The position numbers were made by a program, and so were the translations under genes. 8,630 nt of DNA from JACRBK01 sp964427955 (GTDB taxonomy: Bacteria > Chloroflexota > Anaerolineae > Aggregatilineales > Aggregatilineaceae), in NCBI GenBank assembly GCA_964427955.1, contig CAYRWY010000248.1:1-8630 (forward strand), in the 5' to 3' direction. The notes beneath the pieces are model-generated. The model worked only from the letters and a program-made list of their open reading frames with translations. It searched no databases and was not told the origin of the DNA. This document shows positions 1 to 6,359 of the stretch, in pieces (the stretch's first letter is position 1; each line of letters starts with the position of its first letter).

Positions 1-698
1 TCTCGCGCGAATTCGAGTTCCGGCCCGGCCCGATCATGTCTCAGATCGTGCTGACGGACGAGATCAACCGCGCGACGCCCAAGACCCAGTCGGCGCTGCT
101 CGAAGCGATGGAAGAAAAACAGGTCACGGTGGATGGGCACACCTATCCGCTGGGCGACCCGTTCCTGGTGATCGCGACGCAGAACCCGATTGAATATGAG
201 GGGACGTTTCCCCTGCCCGAAGCGCAGCTCGACCGCTTCATGATGCGGATTCGCCTGGGCTATCCCACGCCGCAGGAAGAGATCGCCATGCTGGATTCGC
301 AGCAGTACCAGCATCCGCTCTACAACCTCCAACAGGTCGTCTCGGTCGATGATCTGCTGGCGGCGCAGCAGGCGGTGCGCGGCATTTACCTGAATCCCGA
401 CATCAAGAGCTACATCGTCAACCTGGTCACCATGTCCCGCCAGCACCCGGACGTCTACCTGGGGGCCAGCCCGCGCGGCGCGTTGGCGCTGTACCGGACG
501 GCGCAGGCCCGCGCGGCCATCGTGGGGCGCGATTTCGTCATCCCGGACGACGTGAAAGCCCTGGTCGAAGCGACGCTGGCGCACCGCATCATCGTCGGGC
601 CGAACGCCCGCATCAAGGATGTCTCGTCGGCCAGCATCGTCCAACACATCCTCAGCATGGTCCCGGTGCCCGGCGCTACCGTCGGAGCACGACATTAA
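1..698 (+). CDS. MoxR-family AAA+ ATPase, 5' end missing
   Basis: Partial gene: the reading frame is open to the left edge (codons from base 3), and the family sequence FEFRPGPI runs in before the first visible ATG at 36, so that ATG is internal. About 231 residues remain of a family that is usually 310-330; the Walker A loop lies upstream, outside the window. Visible are the Walker B motif (LTDEINRA), sensor 1 with the family signature around ATQNPIEYEGTFPLPEAQ, the arginine finger in QLDRF, and the sensor 2 region SPRGALALYR, followed by the C-terminal lid. MoxR ATPases act as chaperone-like remodelling factors, often maturing partners that carry von Willebrand A domains. The next gene, 8 nt downstream, encodes a DUF58 protein, the usual MoxR partner, so the two probably work together. 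The exact substrate cannot be read from the sequence. Confidence 0.95.
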   Translation, partial: SREFEFRPGPIMSQIVLTDEINRATPKTQSALLEAMEEKQVTVDGHTYPLGDPFLVIATQNPIEYEGTFPLPEAQLDRFMMRIRLGYPTPQEEIAMLDSQQYQHPLYNLQQVVSVDDLLAAQQAVRGIYLNPDIKSYIVNLVTMSRQHPDVYLGASPRGALALYRTAQARAAIVGRDFVIPDDVKALVEATLAHRIIVGPNARIKDVSSASIVQHILSMVPVPGATVGARH

Positions 699-706
699 GC
701 CGTCCC

Positions 707-1975
707 ATGCCCAACCGCCGTAACGCCTTTTACGCCCTGCTCATCTTCTGCCTGGTGGCCGGAACTGCCAGCGGCAGAACGTTTTTCTTCAGCCTGGCGT
801 ATACCCTGGGCGGCATCCTGATCGGGTCGTTCCTGTGGTCGTGGACCTCGGTCAACTGGCTGTCCATCGCGCGCCAGACCCAGGCCCGCCGGGCGCAGGT
901 CGGGCGAGCGCTGGAAGAACGCTTCCAGGTGCACAACACCAGCCTGCTGCCCAAGCTGTGGCTGGAAATTCGCGATCAATCCACCCTGCCCAACCACAAC
1001 GCCAGCCACGTGGTGCCGACGCTGCTCCCGCGCCGCCGTTACAAGTGGGAAGCGCACACGATTTGCAGCCGCCGGGGCGAATTCATCCTCGGTCCGGTGA
1101 CGGTCCGCAGCGGCGATCCGTTCGGGCTGTTCCAGTTCCCGCGCACGATTGCCGCCATGTCGCGCATCATCGTCTATCCGCCCACCGTCCCGATCCACCG
1201 CTTCGCCACGCCAATGGGCACGCTGTCCGGCGGGGAGGCGGTGCGGCAGCGCACCCACTTCGTCACCACCAACGCCGCGGGCGTGCGCGAATACCAGCCG
1301 GGCGACAGCTACAACCGGATTCACTGGCGCAGTACAGCCCGCCGGGACCGGCTGCTCGTCAAGGAATTCGAGCTTGATCCGCTGGCGGACGTGTGGGTCT
1401 TCCTGGACCTGTCGCGCGAGTCGCTGGTCGAGCGCCCGCAAGCCAGGCCGGAGTCCGGTCAGTTGTATGCCCCGCCGCCCAACCTGCCGCCCTCGACCGA
1501 AGAATACGGGATCACGACGGCGGCCTCGCTGGCACAGTATTTCGTGGACAAGGGCCGGGCGCTGGGCTTCGTGACCTATGCGCCCTACCGCGAGATCGTG
1601 CAGCCGGATCGCGGCCCGCGCCAACTGACGCGCATCCTGGAAATTCTGGCCGTCGCGCGCAGCGAAACCGAAATCGCGCTGCACCAGATGCTCGCGCTGG
1701 AAACCGGGCACCTGGGACGCGGCACGACCGCCGTCATCATCACCGCGTCGCAGGACGAACGCTGGGCCACCGAAGCCTACACCCTGTCCCGGCGCGGCAT
1801 TCGCGTGGTGTGCGTGATGATCGACCCGCACAGTTTCGGCGCGCCCAACGGCAAGGTCAACAACCTGCGGCAGATGGTCGAATCGGGCGGCGCGATGGCC
1901 TACGTCATCCGCCAGGACGACGACCTGACCGCCGTGTTGAGCTATCGCACCGGCCTGCACCCGCGCACGAATTAG
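707..1975 (+). CDS. DUF58 domain protein, MoxR partner
   Basis: A 422-residue protein. Two hydrophobic segments near the N terminus (about residues 8-22 and 26-45) should anchor it in the membrane, leaving a cytoplasmic body. The DUF58 hallmark lies at about residues 194-212 (REYQPGDSYNRIHWRSTAR), followed by LLVKEFE. After it comes a von Willebrand A-like fold beginning FLDLSRES, which keeps only a partial metal-site pattern (DxS). DUF58 proteins are nearly always encoded directly after moxR, as here. Their biochemical role is poorly defined, and assembly or maturation of envelope or metal-containing complexes has been suggested for relatives. No good Shine-Dalgarno sequence precedes the ATG (a GGAG lies about 19 nt upstream), so translation is probably coupled to moxR. 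The family call is firm; the function is not known. Confidence 0.93.
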   Translation: MPNRRNAFYALLIFCLVAGTASGRTFFFSLAYTLGGILIGSFLWSWTSVNWLSIARQTQARRAQVGRALEERFQVHNTSLLPKLWLEIRDQSTLPNHNASHVVPTLLPRRRYKWEAHTICSRRGEFILGPVTVRSGDPFGLFQFPRTIAAMSRIIVYPPTVPIHRFATPMGTLSGGEAVRQRTHFVTTNAAGVREYQPGDSYNRIHWRSTARRDRLLVKEFELDPLADVWVFLDLSRESLVERPQARPESGQLYAPPPNLPPSTEEYGITTAASLAQYFVDKGRALGFVTYAPYREIVQPDRGPRQLTRILEILAVARSETEIALHQMLALETGHLGRGTTAVIITASQDERWATEAYTLSRRGIRVVCVMIDPHSFGAPNGKVNNLRQMVESGGAMAYVIRQDDDLTAVLSYRTGLHPRTN

Positions 1976-1976
1976 C

Positions 1977-1980
1977 AGGA
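1977..1980 (+). promoter_or_regulatory. Ribosome binding site of the spermidine-synthase-like gene
   Basis: AGGA followed by AAAG, 4 nt before the ATG at 1985 and just after the DUF58 stop codon TAG (1973-1975). It is a modest but plausible Shine-Dalgarno sequence, and the clearest one in the plus-strand operon. It supports the ATG at 1985 as the start. Confidence 0.55.
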
Positions 1981-1984
1981 AAAG

Positions 1985-3562
1985 ATGAGCGCAAATCCCC
2001 GGCTTCAACGACGATTTCTGTACGTGGCGGTCTTCACCGGCGGCATGACCACGCTGGCGGTCGAGTTCGCGGCCTCGCGGCTGCTGGGCAGCATCTTCGG
2101 GACCAGCAACATCGTGTGGGCCAACATCGTCGGCCTGATCCTGATCTACCTGACCGCCGGATATTTCATCGGCGGGCGGCTCGCGGATCGATCTCCCTAT
2201 TTCATCACGTTCTACCGGATCATCACCTGGGCCGCGTTTTTCAGCGGGCTGGTGCCGTTGATCGCGCACCCGGTCCTCAAAGCCGCGGCCAGCGCCGTGC
2301 AGGACTACGACGCCGCCGTGACGGTGGGATCATTTGCCAGCGTGCTGATCCTGTTCTCTGTCCCGGTCACGCTGCTGGGCTTCATCTCGCCCTTTTCGAT
2401 CCGGCTGGCGCTGGCGACGGTCGAGGATGCCGGGCGCACCACCGGGCAGATGTACGCGCTGTCCACGCTGGGCAGCATCATCGGGACGTTCACCCCGGTG
2501 CTGCTGCTGATCCCGGAGATCGGCACGGCGCGCACGTTTTTGCTGTTCGCCGGACTGCTGATGGCCGTCGGCTTGATCGGGATCGGGATCCAGGACCGGC
2601 GCGCGGCGCTCAAGCTGCTGTGGATGCCGGTGCTGCTGCTGATCCTGGCCGTGCTGGCGCTGCGCGGACCGCTCCGCCCGCCGCCGGACAAGATGACCCT
2701 GCTGTACGAAAAAGAAACCGGCTACAACCTGGTCCAGGTGGTGGAAGATCAGGACGGGTACCGCTACCTGCTGCTGAACGAGGGCCAGGGGATTCATTCG
2801 CAATGGCACCCGACGATCCTGTACTACGAGCGGACGTGGGATTTCTTCCTGGCCGGGCCGTATTTCAACGCCCCGCCCTACACGCCGAACCGGGTGCAGC
2901 GCATCGCGATCATCGGGCTGGCCGCCGGGACCATCGCGCGGCAGTATGACGCCGTGTATCCGGGCCTGCCGATGGATGGGATCGAGATCGATCCGGGCAT
3001 CGTCGAAGCCGGGCGCAAATACATGGGCATGACGATGCCGAACCTGCACGTGATCGCCGAGGACGGGCGGTTCGCGCTCAACCACCTGGACGAAAAATAC
3101 ACGATGATCGGGATCGACGCCTACCGCGTGCCCTACGTGCCCTGGCACCTGACGACCGTCGAATTCCTCCAGGAAGTGCGGGATCACCTGACCGACGACG
3201 GCGTGGTGACGATCAACGTCGGACGCACCGACACGGATCGCCGGTTGGTCGAGGCAATGGCGCACACCCTGGCCGACGTGTTCCCCAGCGTCTACACGCT
3301 GGACGTGCCCAACTCGTACAATACCATCCTGTTCGCGACGCGCCAGCCGACCACCGCCGACAACCTGCGCGCCAACCTGGCCGCGCTGCCCGCTGACGCC
3401 CACCCCATGCTGCGGCAGGTGCTCACCGTCGCGCTGGACGCGCTGCGGCCTACGGTCATGTCGGCCATGCGATTCACCGACGACCGCGCGCCGGTCGAGA
3501 TGATCGTCGATTCGATGGTCATCCAATTTCTGACGGGCGGCGGGCTGGACGAACTGAACTGA
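1985..3562 (+). CDS. Fused membrane / spermidine-synthase-like protein
   Basis: A 525-residue two-part protein. The N-terminal half has about seven hydrophobic helices (roughly residues 11-33, 43-63, 75-97, 112-134, 157-177, 180-202, 211-227). The C-terminal half (about 240-525) is a SpeE-like Rossmann fold: nucleotide loop GLAAGT at 311-316, acidic strand end GIEIDP with E334 and D336, EDGR with D360, and IDAY at 378-380 followed by VPWHLTTVEF. This architecture matches the proteins annotated as fused MFS/spermidine synthase. Classical aminopropyltransferases have GGGDGG in the loop and a D(S/A)xDPxGPA active-site motif. Here the loop lacks the aspartate and the second motif reads DAYRVPYVPWHL, so putrescine aminopropyl transfer is doubtful. 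The substrate is unknown. It sits 9 nt after the DUF58 gene and 8 nt before the DUF1461 gene, so it is probably cotranscribed with them. No polyamine genes are nearby. Confidence 0.88.
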   Translation: MSANPRLQRRFLYVAVFTGGMTTLAVEFAASRLLGSIFGTSNIVWANIVGLILIYLTAGYFIGGRLADRSPYFITFYRIITWAAFFSGLVPLIAHPVLKAAASAVQDYDAAVTVGSFASVLILFSVPVTLLGFISPFSIRLALATVEDAGRTTGQMYALSTLGSIIGTFTPVLLLIPEIGTARTFLLFAGLLMAVGLIGIGIQDRRAALKLLWMPVLLLILAVLALRGPLRPPPDKMTLLYEKETGYNLVQVVEDQDGYRYLLLNEGQGIHSQWHPTILYYERTWDFFLAGPYFNAPPYTPNRVQRIAIIGLAAGTIARQYDAVYPGLPMDGIEIDPGIVEAGRKYMGMTMPNLHVIAEDGRFALNHLDEKYTMIGIDAYRVPYVPWHLTTVEFLQEVRDHLTDDGVVTINVGRTDTDRRLVEAMAHTLADVFPSVYTLDVPNSYNTILFATRQPTTADNLRANLAALPADAHPMLRQVLTVALDALRPTVMSAMRFTDDRAPVEMIVDSMVIQFLTGGGLDELN

Positions 3563-3570
3563 GCCTCTTC

Positions 3571-4284
3571 ATGAACGATTCCGAGCAAAAGACAACGTGG
3601 ATCATCACCGCGCTGCGCCTGGTGCTGACCGCCATTCTCCCGATTGTCCTGGTGCTGACCGGCGTCCGGCTGGTCATGACCGAAAGATTCATCCGGTTTG
3701 AGTATCAGCGCCCGGGTTTCCCCGCCGACCGCTACGGCTTCACCCTGGACGACCGGCTGCATTACGCCCCCTACACAGTGCGCTACCTGCTCCAGAACAA
3801 GGACATCGGCTATCTCGCGGATCTCACCTTCGACAACGGGTCACCGCTGTTCGAAGAGAGTGAACTGCGCCACATGGAAGACGTTCAGACCGTCGCGCGC
3901 GCGGCACTCAGGGTGCACACAATCCTGAGCCTGATCCTGGTGGGGATCGTCGTCGTACTCGGTCGGCGGCGAAACACGCGCCCCGCGCTGCGAGCCGGGC
4001 TGTTCCAGGGAGGTCTGCTCACGATCCTGCTGATGATCACGGCGGGGGTCGTGGTACTCGCCAGTTGGGATATGGCATTCGAGGATTTTCACCGGATCTT
4101 TTTCCAGGGCGACTCCTGGCTGTTCAGCACCAGCGACTCGCTGATCCGGCTGTTTCCGCAGCAGTTCTGGTTCGACGCGGCGCTGGCCATCGGAGTGTTC
4201 ACGCTGGGCAGCAGCGTCGTGATCCTGTTGGGCACCTGGATCTGGGCGCAGCGGCAGTTCCGCGCCCTGCCCCCGGAATCATAG
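3571..4284 (+). CDS. DUF1461 (TIGR01906-type) integral membrane protein
   Basis: A 237-residue protein with four hydrophobic helices, at about residues 11-34, 112-131, 143-165 and 203-226. The long loop after helix 1 carries ESELRHMEDV (96-105). The region before helix 4 has FHRIFF (173-178), then GDSWLF and SDSLIRLFPQQFWFD (to 202). Both patterns are typical of the DUF1461/TIGR01906 membrane family, for which no function has been established to my knowledge. The ATG follows the preceding stop by 8 nt without a recognisable Shine-Dalgarno sequence, so translational coupling is likely. It is the last gene of the plus-strand string. Its final Ser codon and TAG overlap the end of the convergent gpmA gene by 6 nt, and no terminator hairpin with a T-run is visible just beyond. 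Confidence 0.85.
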   Translation: MNDSEQKTTWIITALRLVLTAILPIVLVLTGVRLVMTERFIRFEYQRPGFPADRYGFTLDDRLHYAPYTVRYLLQNKDIGYLADLTFDNGSPLFEESELRHMEDVQTVARAALRVHTILSLILVGIVVVLGRRRNTRPALRAGLFQGGLLTILLMITAGVVVLASWDMAFEDFHRIFFQGDSWLFSTSDSLIRLFPQQFWFDAALAIGVFTLGSSVVILLGTWIWAQRQFRALPPES

Positions 4285-4890
4285 ATAGCGGCGATCCAGA
4301 ATCGTGCCGTCGGCGTCAATCCGGTAGCAGCGCGGGATGCCGGTGGGAATCTTCAGATCGGGCACGTCTTCCGGGGTGACCGCATCGAGCACCATCACCA
4401 GGGCGCGCAGGCTGTTGGCGTGGGCCACCACCAGGATCGACTGTCCGGCCCGGACCAGCGGCTCGATGCGGGCATGGTAGTACGGCATCACACGCGCCTG
4501 AGTATCCTGCAAGCTCTCGCCTCCGGGTGGGGGAACCGCATAGGAACGCCGCCACTGGTAGACGATCTCTTTCCCAATCTTCTCGGCAGTTTCCGTCTTG
4601 TTCAGCCCCTGCAAATCACCATAGTGGCGCTCGTTGAGCGCGGCGTCATACTCGACCGGCAGATCGGGTTGGCCAATCACGTCGAGGATGATGCGCAGCG
4701 TTTCCTGCGCCCGCCCCAGGGCCGAGGTAAACGCATAGTCGAAGGGATAGGCTTGCAGCAGGGCACCGGCGGCGCGCGCCTCTTCCCGTCCCTGCTCGGT
4801 CAGCGGCACGTCGGTCCACCCGGTGAAGCGATCCTCGCGGTTCCAGATCGATTGTCCATGCCGGACGAGCATCAGGATGCCAGCAGGCAT
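4279..4890 (-). CDS. gpmA: Cofactor-dependent phosphoglycerate mutase, short form
   Basis: A 203-residue histidine-phosphatase-fold enzyme that interconverts 3- and 2-phosphoglycerate through a phosphohistidine, in the cytosol. Visible are LVRHGQSIWN with the phosphorylated His11, RFTGWTDVPLTEQG, ALNERHYGDLQG with Glu87, QWRRSY (111-116), and VVAHANSLRAL with the second catalytic His157 (the usual HG reads HA). The C-terminal IPTGIP motif is also typical of GpmA. The 25-30 residue insertion of long GpmA proteins is missing: VPPPGGESL joins directly where E. coli has a long loop. It resembles the short fission-yeast form in this respect. The frame stays open upstream to an ATG at 4947, but that extension would translate through a hairpin. 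The ATG at 4890 has AAGGAG 8 nt upstream and is the likely start. It follows apgM on the same strand. Confidence 0.93.
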   Translation of the reverse strand: MPAGILMLVRHGQSIWNREDRFTGWTDVPLTEQGREEARAAGALLQAYPFDYAFTSALGRAQETLRIILDVIGQPDLPVEYDAALNERHYGDLQGLNKTETAEKIGKEIVYQWRRSYAVPPPGGESLQDTQARVMPYYHARIEPLVRAGQSILVVAHANSLRALVMVLDAVTPEDVPDLKIPTGIPRCYRIDADGTILDRRYL

Positions 4891-4898
4891 GAAGGACG

Positions 4899-4904
4899 CT
4901 CCTT
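4899..4904 (-). promoter_or_regulatory. Ribosome binding site fixing the gpmA start
   Basis: Read on the minus strand this is AAGGAG, with an 8-nt spacer to the ATG at 4890. It decides between that start and the longer in-frame ATG at 4947, which would add 19 residues with no resemblance to the family. Confidence 0.85.
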
Positions 4905-4908
4905 GATT

Positions 4909-4941
4909 AGAACAAAACGGGGCCACCAGGGACCCCGTTTT
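4909..4941 (-). terminator. Terminator-like hairpin between apgM and gpmA
   Basis: A perfect 9-bp stem: AAAACGGGG at 4914-4922 pairs with CCCCGTTTT at 4933-4941. Past a one-base bulge, CC and GG can add two inner pairs and close a 5-nt loop. On the minus strand the stem is followed by TTTTGTTCT, a fair T-run, starting 24 nt after the apgM stop. This fits a rho-independent terminator for apgM. The T-rich tract ends only about 4 nt before the gpmA AAGGAG, so the hairpin can also act as a leaky terminator or a processing/stability element in a shared transcript. The plus strand also has a T-run (4938-4942), but no plus-strand gene ends here. Confidence 0.75.
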
Positions 4942-4965
4942 TGCCATCAGGTAGAAAGATCGTGA

Positions 4966-6180
4966 TTACGCGCCGAACTTGGTCAGGCGGTTGGCGTGGG
5001 CCAGGGCCAGCGGCATCAGATCGGTGGCCGGGAACTGCCCCAGGCCGCCCGCCATGCACTCGCGCTCGCCAAACGCCTGGGCGCGGTCGGGCAGATGCGT
5101 CGCGGGCGCCCACAGCAGCGTGGGCACCGGATGCCAGGAATGTGACTTGAGCGCGGCAGGCGTCGAGTGATCGCCGGTCACGATCAGGACATCCGGCTTG
5201 AAACCGAGCAGGATCGGCAGCGCCGCGTCCACGCCTTCGATCACCTTCACCTTGGCGTCGAAGTTGCCGTCTTCGCCGCGGCTGTCGGTGTATTTGATGT
5301 GGCAGAAGATGAAGTCGTAGTCGTTCCAGATACGCCCGACCGTGCGGAATTCGTCCTCGGTCGAGTCGTGCGCGCCGGTCTCGATCACCTTCATGCCGAC
5401 CAGGTGCGCCACGCCCTTGTACATCGGGTAGACGGCCACACAGGCGGCCTTGAGCTTGTAGACGTCCGAATACTTGGGCAGGCCGGGTTCCATCGCGAAA
5501 CCGCGCAGTGTGCACATGTTGGCCGGTTCGTGGCCCTTGAGACGCTTGCGGGCCTCGGCGAGCCACTGGTTCGCCAGCTTGGCGGTATATTCCGCCTCAG
5601 GGACGAGCGCCTTGGCCGTGAGCGGCGCCACGCCGGTCGCCTGGGGATCGGTATCGGCTACCGCGCCGTTCAAGTCTGCGCCGCGAAACACCATCGCGAA
5701 GCGGTAATCTTTGGCGATTTCGATGTCGATCTTGATGCCGGGAATCTGGATGTCTTTGAGCAAGGCCACGCGCTTGGCGCCTTCTTCGGTGGAGATACGC
5801 CCGGCGCGGCGGTCGGTGATCAGGCCGTTGTCATCGACGGTGCAGAAATTGCCGCGGATTGCCACGTCACCCGGATTGACCAACAGGCCAATGCCGGTCG
5901 CTTCCAGCACGCCGCGACCGATCTCGTATTCCACCGGATCGTAGCCGAACAGCCCCAGGTGAGCCGGGCCGCTGCCGGGGGTCACGCCGCGCAGGATCGG
6001 GATGCTCAGGCCAGTCGTCCCTTCGCGGGCCAGACGGTCCAGGTTCGGGGTCTGCGCCGCTTCCAGTTCAGTGGGACCACCGGGCTGAATCGGCAGCCCG
6101 CCGAGGCCATCCATCACCAACAATACGATCTTGCCGCCCGCGTCGAGCGCCAGACGGCGAATGAGTTCAAAATTAGCCAT
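4966..6180 (-). CDS. apgM: Archaeal-type cofactor-independent phosphoglycerate mutase
   Basis: A 404-residue enzyme of the alkaline phosphatase superfamily that interconverts 3- and 2-phosphoglycerate without 2,3-bisphosphoglycerate, using divalent metals and a phosphoserine intermediate. Visible are VMDGLGG with metal ligand Asp24, TPNLDRLA (44-51), and TPGSGPAHLGLFGYDP (67-82) with Ser70 the probable nucleophile. Further on are GRGVLEATG (88-96), HIKYTDSRGEDGNF (294-307) with His294, Asp299 and Asp304, VTGDHSTP with Asp337 and His338, and HSWHPVP (347-353). All parts expected for an active enzyme are present, and the length is normal for the ApgM group. The ATG is set by a GAGG Shine-Dalgarno sequence 7 nt upstream, and a sigma70-like promoter lies in the divergent region toward yvcK. 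A second, unrelated phosphoglycerate mutase follows on the same strand after a hairpin. Confidence 0.95.
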   Translation of the reverse strand: MANFELIRRLALDAGGKIVLLVMDGLGGLPIQPGGPTELEAAQTPNLDRLAREGTTGLSIPILRGVTPGSGPAHLGLFGYDPVEYEIGRGVLEATGIGLLVNPGDVAIRGNFCTVDDNGLITDRRAGRISTEEGAKRVALLKDIQIPGIKIDIEIAKDYRFAMVFRGADLNGAVADTDPQATGVAPLTAKALVPEAEYTAKLANQWLAEARKRLKGHEPANMCTLRGFAMEPGLPKYSDVYKLKAACVAVYPMYKGVAHLVGMKVIETGAHDSTEDEFRTVGRIWNDYDFIFCHIKYTDSRGEDGNFDAKVKVIEGVDAALPILLGFKPDVLIVTGDHSTPAALKSHSWHPVPTLLWAPATHLPDRAQAFGERECMAGGLGQFPATDLMPLALAHANRLTKFGA

Positions 6181-6187
6181 TGCATAA

Positions 6188-6194
6188 CCTCTTT
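6188..6194 (-). promoter_or_regulatory. Ribosome binding site of apgM
   Basis: Minus strand AAAGAGG, with the GAGG core 7 nt before the ATG at 6180. An out-of-frame ATG lies only 5 nt upstream of the true start (6183-6185) but is too close to the Shine-Dalgarno sequence to be used well. Confidence 0.7.
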
Positions 6195-6217
6195 CGGGCT
6201 AGCCAGGATCGTGTAAA

Positions 6218-6240
6218 GTCGTGCTTAGTTTTAACACGAC
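6218..6240. repeat. Inverted repeat over the apgM -10 region
   Basis: Arms GTCGTG (6218-6223) and CACGAC (6235-6240) are perfectly inverted around an 11-bp centre that contains the proposed apgM -10 element. An overlapping, bulged pairing of GTGTAAA (6211-6217) with TTTAACAC (6230-6237) is also possible. The position would suit an operator for a dimeric regulator. Six-base arms can occur by chance in an intergenic stretch of this size, so the assignment is tentative. Confidence 0.35.
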
Positions 6241-6255
6241 TGCCCCAGTTGTCAA
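6228..6255 (-). promoter_or_regulatory. Sigma70-like promoter for apgM
   Basis: On the minus strand there is a perfect -35 TTGACA (6250-6255), a 16-bp spacer, and a -10 of TAAAAC (6228-6233) preceded by TGT, an extended -10 (TGn). Transcription would begin near 6221, leaving a leader of about 40 nt that contains the Shine-Dalgarno sequence. Confidence 0.6.
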
Positions 6256-6291
6256 AGTGATTCTTGACGGCAAATCATAGGCGAAATGATA

Positions 6292-6320
6292 TTGAAGAAA
6301 CGCGGCAAACAGGCTAAAAT
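6292..6320 (+). promoter_or_regulatory. Sigma70-like promoter for yvcK
   Basis: -35 TTGAAG (6292-6297), a 17-bp spacer, and -10 TAAAAT (6315-6320). The predicted start near 6327 gives a leader of about 33 nt to the ATG at 6360, but only about 6 nt to the alternative TTG at 6333, so it favours the ATG. A second, weaker candidate lies just upstream: TTGACG (6264-6269), 18 bp, GATATT (6288-6293). Confidence 0.55.
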
Positions 6321-6359
6321 CCCGCGTCGGATTTGGGGCGAGACAAGAGAAGAAGCTCG

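Noticed and set aside
695..2269. Long antisense open frame (524 codons) across the DUF58 gene and the start of the next gene.
   Set aside because: It is rich in Arg, Gln, His, Asp and Gly with no recognisable domain, and spans two well-supported genes on the other strand. This is a GC-rich shadow frame.
2573..2592. Short tandem GATCGG repeats.
   Set aside because: They encode Ile-Gly repeats inside a hydrophobic helix and are explained by codon use.
1393..2949. Long plus-strand open frame (518 codons) in another frame.
   Set aside because: It is composed of Arg/Ala/Gly/Pro-rich low-complexity sequence, crosses the DUF58 and spermidine-synthase-like genes, and matches no family I know.
2330..3526. 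Antisense open frame of 398 codons inside the spermidine-synthase-like gene.
   Set aside because: His/Arg/Gln/Asp-rich shadow, fully contained in a clear gene.
4891..4947. Nineteen-residue N-terminal extension of gpmA from an upstream in-frame ATG.
   Set aside because: It would be translated from the terminator-like hairpin, has no family similarity, and the inner ATG has a strong Shine-Dalgarno sequence.
5167..6216. Plus-strand open frame of 349 codons opposite apgM.
   Set aside because: It mirrors the apgM codons and has no motifs, while apgM has all its catalytic residues.
6333..6359. TTG start for yvcK adding nine residues.
   Set aside because: The predicted transcription start near 6327 would leave almost no leader and there is no Shine-Dalgarno sequence. 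It cannot be excluded if transcription starts at the upstream promoter candidate.
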